Shown one piece after another: positions 45,903 through 53,493 of a stretch of 64,000 nt of DNA. The position numbers were made by a program, and so were the translations under genes. The notes beneath the pieces are model-generated. The model ran no database searches, was not told the DNA's origin, and worked only from the letters and a program-made list of their open reading frames with translations. Position 1 is the first letter of the stretch. Every line of letters begins with the position of its first letter. The DNA is from an uncultured Porphyromonadaceae bacterium (GTDB taxonomy: Bacteria > Bacteroidota > Bacteroidia > Bacteroidales > Muribaculaceae): positions 28,863 to 92,862 of the forward strand of contig CAMWXH010000002.1 in assembly GCA_947178165.1 (NCBI GenBank), written 5' to 3'.

Positions 45903-46679
45903 ATGAAGATACTGACTTGGAACGTAAATGGGCTGCAGGCGCGGTTGGAGGCTGTGAATCGGTTGGTTACCGAGTTGCAGCCGGAGCTTATGTGCTTTCA
46001 GAAAGTGAGGAAGAAAGGAGCTTTACTGACAAGTATTGACGGCTACTTTGGTTGGCTTGGCATCATGGACGATGGCTTGTTTGGCGGTGTAAGCTCATAC
46101 ATCCGTCGAGGTTTCTCTTTTGAGTTCGAGACTCAACGAAACGATATGCCTGAATGGTTAATGGAGACAGGTTGTCTGAATGTAATTCGATTCGATCAGT
46201 TCATACTTGTCAACGCCTACTTTCCTTATGCCAATAAGTCAAACGAAGAGTTTATCAAGATAAGACAACGTTGGGACTATGAACTTCATGACTATCTCGT
46301 AAAACTTGCCAATCAGAAGCCTCTGATTCTCTGTGGTGATCTGAATATTGTTGCTGAAGATAAGGATGCTTGGGACGGAGTTTCGGTAAAGAACGACGGT
46401 TGTTTCTCCGAATGGGAACATCGTAACTTCAACTCATTGATGTCGCAGGTTGGCTTTGTCGATACCTACCGTTATCTTCATCCTGACGGTAGAGACTATT
46501 CCTATTTCTTTCAAAATAAGGCGGAGTATAGACTCCTGAACCAAGGTTTCCGTATAGATTATTGTCTGATGAGCGAGAAACTGTTACCATATCTAACGAA
46601 ATCAGAGATACTTACTGACGTAACAGATACAACCAACAGTCCGTTGCTAATAGAAATCAATCTCCCAAAATATTTTTAA
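45903..46679 (+). CDS. Exonuclease III-like protein with altered catalytic residues
   Basis: A 258-aa endonuclease/exonuclease/phosphatase-fold protein resembling ExoIII/APE1. Retained: WNVNG (Asn7), NAYFPYA, CGDLNI and RIDYCL. Changed: the metal-binding Glu of the usual LQETK motif is Lys34 (CFQKVR), and the catalytic His of the usual SDHSP motif near the C-terminus is Asn245 (TTNSP). Without these two residues nuclease activity is unlikely. It may be a DNA-binding pseudoenzyme or a regulatory subunit. It starts right after DUF1848 and is followed 2 bp later by a 56-aa gene. Confidence 0.85.
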   Translation: MKILTWNVNGLQARLEAVNRLVTELQPELMCFQKVRKKGALLTSIDGYFGWLGIMDDGLFGGVSSYIRRGFSFEFETQRNDMPEWLMETGCLNVIRFDQFILVNAYFPYANKSNEEFIKIRQRWDYELHDYLVKLANQKPLILCGDLNIVAEDKDAWDGVSVKNDGCFSEWEHRNFNSLMSQVGFVDTYRYLHPDGRDYSYFFQNKAEYRLLNQGFRIDYCLMSEKLLPYLTKSEILTDVTDTTNSPLLIEINLPKYF

Positions 46680-46681
46680 GA

Positions 46682-46852
46682 ATGGAGAATACAAATATAG
46701 TGGAAGAAATTGAGTCTGGAGAAGAATCTATCTCTAATCTTCCGATAGAGAACTCAGATTGTGATTGCCCGGAATGTCGAAATGGCAGGAAACATTACAA
46801 TCCGATTCTCGATATAGAGCGGTACGTTGAACATCTTAATGACTGGGACTGA
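46682..46852 (+). CDS. Small acidic protein, 56 aa, with Cys-x-Cys-x2-Cys
   Basis: Starts ATG at 46682, 2 bp after the preceding stop, and its TGA overlaps the next ATG (ATGA). The product is acidic, with a CDCPEC motif in the middle (Cys27, Cys29, Cys32) and a C-terminus ending NDWD. Overlaps on the downstream side and tight spacing upstream support it as real. Function unknown. Confidence 0.6.
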   Translation: MENTNIVEEIESGEESISNLPIENSDCDCPECRNGRKHYNPILDIERYVEHLNDWD

Positions 46853-47961
46853 TGGATCTCATTGAAATTTTTTCAAAGTTTTCAAATTCAGAGCTAATTA
46901 ATTTTGCAGTTACATTTGCAGGATTTATTATCTTTGCCATAGTACTATACTTCACAGTGAAGACCTGGTTGTTAAAACATGGTCAAGCTGTAAGGGCTAC
47001 GTATAGTATTACTATAACAGATAAGCCATATATATCGAGTGTAATAATAGAAAATCTTAAAGATCGAGATCTTATCATATTTGCTATCTATCTAAAATTT
47101 GGTTCAAATGTATACCTTGATCTTTTAGATATTGATGATAATTATGATCGATATCATCACATAGTGCCCTCTCTTTCTACTCGTGTATTTGAATTAGGAG
47201 AGCCGCTATACTATACGGAAAGTTGCAGAGAAATTGACATAGAAGAGTTGCTGAATAATTGGCAAACAGGCTCGATTATTCTTTTGACTAATAACGGTAA
47301 AATTAAAGCAAGAAAAATTAAACACGGTTGGAGTCCTATTGCTCAATATTTTAAGAATTATGGAACATGCTATGTAAAACCAATACGACTATATACTAAG
47401 GATGCGGTACCATGTTCTCACCAACAAAGTGAAAATTATATAGATTATACATCGTATCATAAAGGAATTCACTACATTGTTACTTTAAAATTCTCAGATG
47501 GGAAGGTACTGGACTTTGATATACCTCCTTTTCATAGATATGTGGATTTTGTTAAATTAAAATTTACACCAGAAGTATTAAGTTCTTGTGGAGAATTAGA
47601 ACGCTATTTTTTGGAAAGTCGTGAGGTTGGAGCAGTAGAGTTTGAAGAAATCATAAAAATAGTAGATATTAAGCAGATTATTGATAAAGACAAAGAGAAG
47701 ATTTATTGTGAAAAGGTCGAGACTATAAAATCGCTTAACCGTTTCAATTATCATGTTTTGTGGAAACTACGGACATGGCTTTTTAATATTAAACACCCAA
47801 ATTTTCCATCAAAACTATTTTCTTTTTATTGTTGGTTGGGAATTAAAGAGAATCCGAATAAAAAGAAAAGAGCAAGCGTAAAAACACCGGAGGTCAAACC
47901 GCCCCAAAAAACTAAGAAAAAGGGTAAAAAGAAGAGAAAACAAAATACGAGAAGAAAATAG
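46852..47961 (+). CDS. Membrane protein with one N-terminal helix and basic tail
   Basis: A 369-aa protein. Residues ~16-40 are one transmembrane helix (VTFAGFIIFAIVLYFTV), followed by a ~290-residue soluble domain with no family I recognise, and a Lys/Arg-rich C-terminal tail of about 30 residues (KTKKKGKKKRKQ). The DNA is notably AT-richer than the genes before it. Overlap with the 56-aa gene (ATGA) makes it the last gene of the module. The basic tail could bind nucleic acid near the membrane. Confidence 0.65.
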   Translation: MDLIEIFSKFSNSELINFAVTFAGFIIFAIVLYFTVKTWLLKHGQAVRATYSITITDKPYISSVIIENLKDRDLIIFAIYLKFGSNVYLDLLDIDDNYDRYHHIVPSLSTRVFELGEPLYYTESCREIDIEELLNNWQTGSIILLTNNGKIKARKIKHGWSPIAQYFKNYGTCYVKPIRLYTKDAVPCSHQQSENYIDYTSYHKGIHYIVTLKFSDGKVLDFDIPPFHRYVDFVKLKFTPEVLSSCGELERYFLESREVGAVEFEEIIKIVDIKQIIDKDKEKIYCEKVETIKSLNRFNYHVLWKLRTWLFNIKHPNFPSKLFSFYCWLGIKENPNKKKRASVKTPEVKPPQKTKKKGKKKRKQNTRRK

Positions 47962-47982
47962 GTACTTTCAATATTTGTATGT

Positions 47983-48150
47983 ATGGTGAAGCTGCGATGC
48001 GTTGTTGAGCATATCACTTACCAGAATCCGGAGAACGGATGGTCGGTGATGAAAGTCTATGTCAAGGAATATAATGGTATTGTTTACGCTATCCAAAACC
48101 AAACCCTCTCCAAACACAATCCCAAGCTAAAGGAACGACTAAATTCATAA
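47983..48150 (+). pseudogene. RecD2-like helicase N-terminal fragment
   Basis: A 55-aa frame: LRCVVEHITYQNPENGWSVMKV matches the extreme N-terminus of RecD2-type SF1 helicases ('-g-ve-vty-n-engytv-kv'), which are over 700 aa. The next 30 residues (EYNGIVYAIQNQTLSKHNPKLKERLN) do not continue that family. This looks like a short chimeric remnant. The following gene starts 3 bp later. Confidence 0.5.
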
Positions 48151-48153
48151 ATC

Positions 48154-48714
48154 ATGAGTAGCATTTTTTGTCTCGAAACTGAATGGGAACAGTCCATTCA
48201 TGACATGAAAAAGGAATCATCGGTACGCCCTTTGTTGCAGTATCTCAATGCTTCTGAAGGAATAGAGTTTGTATTTCGACAAGTGGCGACTCGTGCCGAG
48301 TTTGAATATTACCTTGAACATTTATCAAGATTGTCTTATCAACGTTTTGATATTGTTTATCTTTGCTTTCACGGAATGGAAGGAGAGATAGCCTTTGCTA
48401 ATAGAGAGTGTATAAGTCTTCTTCAAATTGCAGAGCAATTCCCTAAGATATTTACAGAACGGAAGGTTCACTTTGGCTCTTGTAATACCTTAAAGGTGGG
48501 AAAAAACATCATCTCAGAATTTAAGGAGTCTACAGGAGCAAAACTTGTCACCGGCTATGCGAAAGCTGTGCCATACCATAATAGTTTTCTTTTTGAACTA
48601 TGGCTTATGCACTTATTAACCCATCATAAAAGTTTGGGACCAATCAAGCTCGAAGCAAAGGTAGAAAAGGAAATGAAATTCTATGGTGAGACACTAAGAT
48701 TCAGGATATTCTAG
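48154..48714 (+). CDS. Caspase-like (CHAT/DUF6642-type) protein
   Basis: A 186-aa protein with a caspase-fold His-Cys pair: IVYLCFHGMEGEI (His73) and KVHFGSCNTLKV (Cys110), with the interval typical of CHAT/peptidase C13-C14 relatives. The following GAKLVTGYAKAVPYHNSFLFELWLMHLL agrees with the small-subunit side of such folds. I believe the family is DUF6642. No sensor or substrate gene is obviously paired with it; neighbours are the module's membrane protein and a helicase fragment. A protease role in defence is plausible but unproven. Confidence 0.7.
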   Translation: MSSIFCLETEWEQSIHDMKKESSVRPLLQYLNASEGIEFVFRQVATRAEFEYYLEHLSRLSYQRFDIVYLCFHGMEGEIAFANRECISLLQIAEQFPKIFTERKVHFGSCNTLKVGKNIISEFKESTGAKLVTGYAKAVPYHNSFLFELWLMHLLTHHKSLGPIKLEAKVEKEMKFYGETLRFRIF

Positions 48715-48749
48715 AATAAGTAAATTCACGTTACTATATTAATATCCCC

Positions 48750-49082
48750 TCAGTTTATGTAAATGATCTGATGGGATATTCCTTTTCTTTCGGCATAGTC
48801 AATCGTGAACTTTGTACCACGGCTTACGCCGTCCCAGAACGCAAGTAGGAAATCGCAGTTATCAACGATTTGAAGGTTCCTCATTAGCGGAGCCTTCCTG
48901 CCATACTTCCGATAATCAGGCAAAAATTCAATGATAGGTATATTATTCTTTATTGCATACTCCTTAGCGTAAGTGTCCGCTCCCTTTGCTCCGCCACTGA
49001 CGATTGTATCAGGAACAAAAGGGAGACAGGAAGCAATATCAATGGGAGGGCAGGTACGACTGCCGATAATAGCCAATCTCAT
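48750..49082 (-). CDS. DUF2493 (SLOG-type, DprA-like Rossmann) protein
   Basis: A 110-aa protein: LAIIGSRTCPP at the N-terminus, SGGAKGADTYAKEYA in the middle, LPDYRKYGRKAPLMRNLQIVDNCDFLLAFWDG then GTKFTIDYA. This is the DUF2493 pattern, part of the SLOG superfamily, which binds nucleotides or nucleotide-derived ligands. It is downstream of, and 10 bp from, the phosphoribosyltransferase-like gene, in one operon. Confidence 0.85.
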   Translation of the reverse strand: MRLAIIGSRTCPPIDIASCLPFVPDTIVSGGAKGADTYAKEYAIKNNIPIIEFLPDYRKYGRKAPLMRNLQIVDNCDFLLAFWDGVSRGTKFTIDYAERKGISHQIIYIN

Positions 49083-49092
49083 AATCTGAATA

Positions 49093-49641
49093 TTACTTTA
49101 ACCAATTACTTGTTGCACTGATAGCCAATAGAGAAGGTTCGACCTTTACATATTTCCTCAATGCCTTTCTTGCACGGCTGAAGGTGAAGCCGGTGTTTAG
49201 CACATTATCCAAAAGGTAGATGTCAGAATGAGATGCCAATGTCTCCATGCAGTCGGCATCCTCCTTGACCTTCATTCCGGTCTTTACCCCTTTAAGGCTT
49301 GTTCTTGTTTTCTTAATGTCATAAAGTTTCTTCCTCGTCCTGCCCGAAAGAATATCTATAACTTCGCAGTCCTGGCGTATAATCCGAATTGTGTTTGCAA
49401 GTTCAAGAGTATAGTCAGCCTTACCGCAAGATTGGGGAACAGGAATCAACACTGCATTAGGGGAAAGGATTTGAGAAAGGAGAAGGGCAGCAATGGCTAT
49501 GGCAGTGGAATCATTCTTCTTCACGTCCTTAGACAGTTTCCGCAAAGAATGAGCGTACACCTCTGAATCCTTATACATCTTGGCATAAGAGCCTAAGACC
49601 TTTATTTCCTTGATTGATATGTTTTGTTTTGAACGCCTCAT
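49093..49641 (-). CDS. Phosphoribosyltransferase-like protein
   Basis: A 182-aa protein from the ATG at 49641 (MRRSKQNISIKE); an ATG at 49674 would add 11 residues. It contains the PRTase-fold strand AVLIPVPQSCGKADYTLELANTI and IYLLDNVLNTGFTFSRARKAL, which corresponds to the PRPP loop (usually VDDV-TTG-T), here with Asn replacing the second acidic residue. ComF-like in length. Paired with the DUF2493 gene. Such ComF/DprA-like pairs may handle nucleotides or DNA uptake, but here the context is an ICE. Confidence 0.65.
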   Translation of the reverse strand: MRRSKQNISIKEIKVLGSYAKMYKDSEVYAHSLRKLSKDVKKNDSTAIAIAALLLSQILSPNAVLIPVPQSCGKADYTLELANTIRIIRQDCEVIDILSGRTRKKLYDIKKTRTSLKGVKTGMKVKEDADCMETLASHSDIYLLDNVLNTGFTFSRARKALRKYVKVEPSLLAISATSNWLK

Positions 49642-49674
49642 AGTTTTAATTTCTTCCCTTTTGTTTGAAGCCAT

Positions 49675-50049
49675 TTGGCTTCTCTCGTCCGGGGTGTTTC
49701 TACGATACATCCTACACGGAGGGAAAGGGGACGTAATGCAAGCGTGGCAAATGAAAAAATACGGAATACCCGATTTGGCACAAATCGCGGAAGGCTGTCG
49801 GATTTTTTCATGCAGCCAAGCGGGAGGCGGTCGCTTGCAGTCGGTACCCCCCTCCGTAACTTCGTATCGGAGAAATCCACAGCCGACGAGACCGCAGGAG
49901 GCAATAAAGAAAAGCGGTCTCCACGCATCACGCGCAAAGACCGCAGTCATCATTCTTACATGAATCTACCTTATGTTATCTAATCATAAAATATTTATGC
50001 ACTGTGTTAAGATTAGTAAGCCAAAAGCATGAGCAACAGGGTAAAGTAT
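49675..50049. other. Leader region upstream of the phosphoribosyltransferase-like gene
   Basis: No gene found. Near its left end it has the TTCCCTTTTGTT seen in leader repeats A and B. Near its middle it has a plus-strand TAACTTCG (~49857-49864) in a CCTCC-GTAACTT context like the TAACTTTG of the repeats, followed by GACGAGA. It may be a divergent third member of that leader family, again placed before a minus-strand gene. Confidence 0.4.
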
Positions 50050-50226
50050 TCATGTCCTGGATTTCTCCAAAGAGAGTTTGCGGAACTGCTTCAAGAGCGG
50101 TTCCATTTCGAGGGACACACGACGGGCACGGAGTCCCGCTGCCTTGTTCCCGTTCTCAGCCTGTGCAAGAGCATCCTTCCTGAAAGCCTCGCCCAATTCA
50201 TTTATCTTTTCGATAATCTCTTTCAT
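50050..50226 (-). CDS. Histone H1-like (Hc1-type) DNA-binding protein
   Basis: A 58-aa protein starting MKEIIEKINELGEAFRKDA, with NGNKAAGLRARRVSLEMEPLLKQFRKLS. The '-GNKAAG-RARK-SLE-EKL-K-FRK-S' pattern is the Bacteroidetes histone H1/Hc1-like family, often encoded on the chromosome and on ICEs. A small basic nucleoid protein. It is transcribed with the ICE genes on its right. Confidence 0.8.
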   Translation of the reverse strand: MKEIIEKINELGEAFRKDALAQAENGNKAAGLRARRVSLEMEPLLKQFRKLSLEKSRT

Positions 50227-50302
50227 ATTCGTTCATTATTTTTTGAATTACAGTTATGTCTGACACCTGAGGATAACTCACGGCAATCAGACCCTTGGGG
50301 AG

Positions 50303-50848
50303 TCAAAGGATAGGGATTTCAAAAGAATTGATCACCACTTCCGCCTCCTTGTCAATGATGCACCAGAACTCCGAATGATAAGGAACCTCCTGAGAGGATT
50401 TGGCGGTATATTCAACCTTGACTTTCCAACCTGAGAACTCCTTCTTCTCATCCGACGGCTTGTCAGTGCTGAAAGGGCTGACTGAACGCAAAGCAGAGAC
50501 AGCCGCCATCTGACGCTCCATGAGGGAAGTCACCTCCTTGCTCGGCGTATCGACATCCTCCAAGTTTCCGGTCTCCTCCATGACCTTTCTGTTCACCTTA
50601 ATCATCGCCATAGCGAGATTCATCTTCTCCTCCGGAGTTACGTACTCACGGCCGAAAACTGAATCAGCCTCGCTGAAAGCCTTTATCTCGATACTCTCCG
50701 GATTCTCTGCAGTGGCATATAGAGCCTTCTCAGCAAGAAGCCTTGCCTGTTCAGCCTTGCTGCCTGAACAACTGATGAAACAGAAGATAGAACCCCAGAG
50801 GATAACACACGAGATTATCATTGCAAACAATAGTCTTCCCGGTTTCAT
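50303..50848 (-). CDS. Predicted lipoprotein of the ICE
   Basis: A 181-aa protein with a hydrophobic signal (LLFAMIISCVILWGSIFCF) and lipobox ISCSGSK (Cys27), followed by a helical stretch (EQARLLAEKALYAT) and a C-terminal beta region. No family recognised. It overlaps the zinc-ribbon gene upstream by 4 bp, so the two are translationally coupled. Possibly part of the conjugation envelope apparatus. Confidence 0.7.
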   Translation of the reverse strand: MKPGRLLFAMIISCVILWGSIFCFISCSGSKAEQARLLAEKALYATAENPESIEIKAFSEADSVFGREYVTPEEKMNLAMAMIKVNRKVMEETGNLEDVDTPSKEVTSLMERQMAAVSALRSVSPFSTDKPSDEKKEFSGWKVKVEYTAKSSQEVPYHSEFWCIIDKEAEVVINSFEIPIL

Positions 50849-51390
50849 ATCTTCACGATTTGGAGTTTATCAGGAGAGAGGCCCAGACGCTTGCGGTAAA
50901 CCGTACCATCATCCCGGAACATCTCCAGTTCATCTGTTGTCATCTCCTTCTCGCATATCTCCCTTGCTTCAGTCAGTGTAAGCTGGTGTCCCCCGATATT
51001 GCGCCATATCGAGAAGTTGCATTGATTCTCCTGACTGGAGAAATTGGAGCAGTTGAAAGCCCTTGCCCCGACACGTATATCACCGCCGCAACGGGGACAC
51101 TTGCCGATTACAGACTGCATGTTCACCGCACCATCATCGGCAAGTTCAAGCATCGTAGAGAAAGACTTACCTTCCTTAGTCGAGAAGCCGTCGAGCATGA
51201 TACGACCTTCTGCAAGAAACTCCGTAATCTCATCATCTGACATCTTGCGGTTTCCTATGATGCCGTTGATATTGAGCGCACATGAAGGATTATCCCCGAT
51301 ATTGTGCTCACATCGGTATCCCTTGCAGGTCTTGATGACATTGCCACCGCATAAGGGGCAACGTCCGATAATCTTCTTTTCAGAATCCAT
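50845..51390 (-). CDS. Zinc-ribbon protein with two topoisomerase-C-terminal-type repeats
   Basis: A 181-aa protein with two copies of a CPLCGG/CPRCGG knuckle, each followed by a W/F-containing zinc ribbon (GRCPLCGGNVIKTCKGYRC and GKCPRCGGDIRVGARAFNC). After each comes a 'L----i--ll--g--------ks--G--f' type region. This resembles the repeats at the C-terminus of ICE-encoded type IA topoisomerases. It has no catalytic domain of its own. It may bind DNA near the transfer origin; that is inference. Confidence 0.65.
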   Translation of the reverse strand: MDSEKKIIGRCPLCGGNVIKTCKGYRCEHNIGDNPSCALNINGIIGNRKMSDDEITEFLAEGRIMLDGFSTKEGKSFSTMLELADDGAVNMQSVIGKCPRCGGDIRVGARAFNCSNFSSQENQCNFSIWRNIGGHQLTLTEAREICEKEMTTDELEMFRDDGTVYRKRLGLSPDKLQIVKI

Positions 51391-51452
51391 TTTTTATTAT
51401 GTATGAAGTTTTAGTTATAAGTTATAGAGTGGAGAAGAAACTATGAACGGAC

Positions 51453-52265
51453 TCAGGGGATGAACCTGTCATCCACAATCTTGCCACCCTCATAGAACCA
51501 GTCACCGAAATTGAGGTCAGCCTTGAAGATGAAATCACCAGTAATACCCGAAGCGTTCCAGTCGGTAATCAGGCCGTTCACAATATTCATACCCGACATT
51601 ACAGAAGCCCATCCCTCCGGATCGAGAGAGAACCAGAGGTCATTCCATGAGAGGGTACGGATCTGCCACGCGAGAATAAAGAGGTCGGTATTTATGGCCT
51701 CCAGACGGGTAACGACCTCATTGGCGATATAATACCTTTCCCCGGCACTCAGGAGATTAACCTTATGTTTCTCGGTGGTACCCTCGGCGGTGCTGACATC
51801 GTATGTGCCGGAAGTCACGAGTTGCTTCATGAAGGGGTAAAGAGCCGCCATCTGCGCTCCGGCATCCGTAATCTCCCTTGAAACGAGAGTGGCGATAGCC
51901 GTACCCTTGAGATTCCCCTTGACAGCATTGGTGCAAAGCACTATGTTCTGTGGAATCTCCGTTGCTACAAGTTCGGCGGCACGTTTTATCTGATAGAGGT
52001 TCTGCATCGCTCCCTGAGCATTGGAAAGATACTCCAGCATCTTGTTCTCCACATTGTGGACACGGTCGAGAGCGACAGTAACAGCAGCCTCGGCCGTGAT
52101 GATCTGTTCCTGAATCTTGCGCCTCTTCTTATGCTCGTTCTTCAGTTCCACCGTCTGGGCTATGACAGCAGCCGTCAGAGTCGGGTCGGTCTGCTGTGCA
52201 TATATCTCCACCGCAGGAGCTAAAGTCAGACTGCCTATAATCAGAGAATTTATTATCTTCTTCAT
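51453..52265 (-). CDS. Secreted conjugation protein, TrbJ/DUF4141-like
   Basis: A 270-aa protein from the ATG at 52265 (MKKIINSLIIGSLTLAPAVEIYAQQ), a clear signal peptide; the reading frame extends a further 17 codons upstream into the preceding gene. The mature part is helical and coiled-coil-like (LKNEHKKRRKIQEQIITAEAAVTVALDRVHNVENKML), as in the periplasmic TrbJ/VirB5-like or DUF4141 conjugation proteins of Bacteroidetes. The assignment is by pattern and context only. Confidence 0.55.
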   Translation of the reverse strand: MKKIINSLIIGSLTLAPAVEIYAQQTDPTLTAAVIAQTVELKNEHKKRRKIQEQIITAEAAVTVALDRVHNVENKMLEYLSNAQGAMQNLYQIKRAAELVATEIPQNIVLCTNAVKGNLKGTAIATLVSREITDAGAQMAALYPFMKQLVTSGTYDVSTAEGTTEKHKVNLLSAGERYYIANEVVTRLEAINTDLFILAWQIRTLSWNDLWFSLDPEGWASVMSGMNIVNGLITDWNASGITGDFIFKADLNFGDWFYEGGKIVDDRFIP

Positions 52266-52269
52266 ATTT

Positions 52270-53454
52270 CTATAATTTAAGAGATGAATTACGTCTTTCA
52301 GAGAGATTCCTGTCACGGTCAGACTTGACGGGAGTAACTTTCAATTCCATCGGCTTATTAAGGAGACAGTCGTTCCAATCCTTAAAATTCTTCGGAGGTG
52401 TCCAATGACCCAGTTTCCTTTTTATAGGAACTTTATCAAGAATCTGTGAAGAAACCGACTTATCGGATTTGACCTCTATAGACTTACCCTTTGTCTCGAC
52501 AAGAAGGAAAGAATCTGTCTTGGTAATCTTCATCGGCATATCCTCGACAATGGCCATGAGCCGTAAGGAATAGGATCTGCCGGAAATATCATTGTCAAAG
52601 CAGTCGAAAGACCGTGCATTGGGAAATCTCTGTATAACATTCCTGACCTGATTATTTGAGAAAGTACCGCCAAGGGAAACAAGAGCGATCCTCTCAGGCA
52701 AACGTGCCCGATTAAGCTGATGGAACGCCATTGCATCAAAAGCGGATTCAAAGAAATAGACAGACTCCACCATATCACTCCGTCCTCCCGATATATTGGC
52801 AACCCACGCTGCCGAAGAAGAATTAGTGCCGGATGCTTTTGACTTGTAGCCTGACAAGCCCCTTATTTCATAGCCTGCCGGCTTACCTTCATCGGAAGTG
52901 GTATAGGGGAAACCTATGTTGTAGCCGTCAAAATTCTCGTTCCTTTTATCCCTTATCAGTCGGATGTGGTCAGAGAAAACTCGAATTGTATCTAAAATAA
53001 ATCCACGGTCTGAAAGAACCTTCGGCAAGGTATCGCCACTGATGTTACGTATCTCATACCGGTCTGCCTCAAAATTTCTTAAAGGAAGAGCAGAGCCGAC
53101 ATAATCACGGTCGCTCCTGTATTCCGGCTCCGGCATATTGGCGAAACGAGCCATGACCTTAGCCACCTTCTCCCAATCATCCTTACCGGAAACGAAAAAG
53201 GAATTCAGGTTCTCCTTAATAAGGGTAATGACATCACCCTTATCACCATTCCTGCGGAAGAATACCTGAGAAGCCTTGTTATGGGTATTGGTGACTATAA
53301 TGGTGTCGCGTCTGTTTTTCCCATCCCCAAGGACAAGTTCTATATATCTGCCGACACCGGCCTTTCTGTCCAGTCGGTAGCCAAGTGAATAGGCCACATC
53401 ATCGACACCTACACTGTTCTTAAGCTGTTTGAAATTTACTTTATAATCCGCCAC
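52270..53454 (-). CDS. Toprim primase-like protein (DUF3991-type)
   Basis: A 394-aa protein. The N-terminus (KQLKNSVGVDDVAYSLGYRL, VFFRRNGDKGDVITLIKEN) resembles the CHC2/DUF3991 region of mobile-element primases but lacks the zinc cysteines. The Toprim core follows: VYFFESAFDAMAFH (acidic Glu) and SFDCFDNDISGRSY (D-x-D-like). The C-terminus is basic. It probably primes the transferred strand after conjugation. It lies between the secreted protein and the ArdC-like gene. Confidence 0.75.
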   Translation of the reverse strand: MADYKVNFKQLKNSVGVDDVAYSLGYRLDRKAGVGRYIELVLGDGKNRRDTIIVTNTHNKASQVFFRRNGDKGDVITLIKENLNSFFVSGKDDWEKVAKVMARFANMPEPEYRSDRDYVGSALPLRNFEADRYEIRNISGDTLPKVLSDRGFILDTIRVFSDHIRLIRDKRNENFDGYNIGFPYTTSDEGKPAGYEIRGLSGYKSKASGTNSSSAAWVANISGGRSDMVESVYFFESAFDAMAFHQLNRARLPERIALVSLGGTFSNNQVRNVIQRFPNARSFDCFDNDISGRSYSLRLMAIVEDMPMKITKTDSFLLVETKGKSIEVKSDKSVSSQILDKVPIKRKLGHWTPPKNFKDWNDCLLNKPMELKVTPVKSDRDRNLSERRNSSLKL

Positions 53455-53493
53455 AATAATATACCGATTTAGATTTATGAATCCTCAGGAGTC

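Noticed and set aside
49675-49983. Several overlapping frames of 90-117 codons on both strands
   Set aside because: They lie in a leader region, have no family resemblance, show low-complexity Arg/Ser composition and lack start signals at plausible distances.
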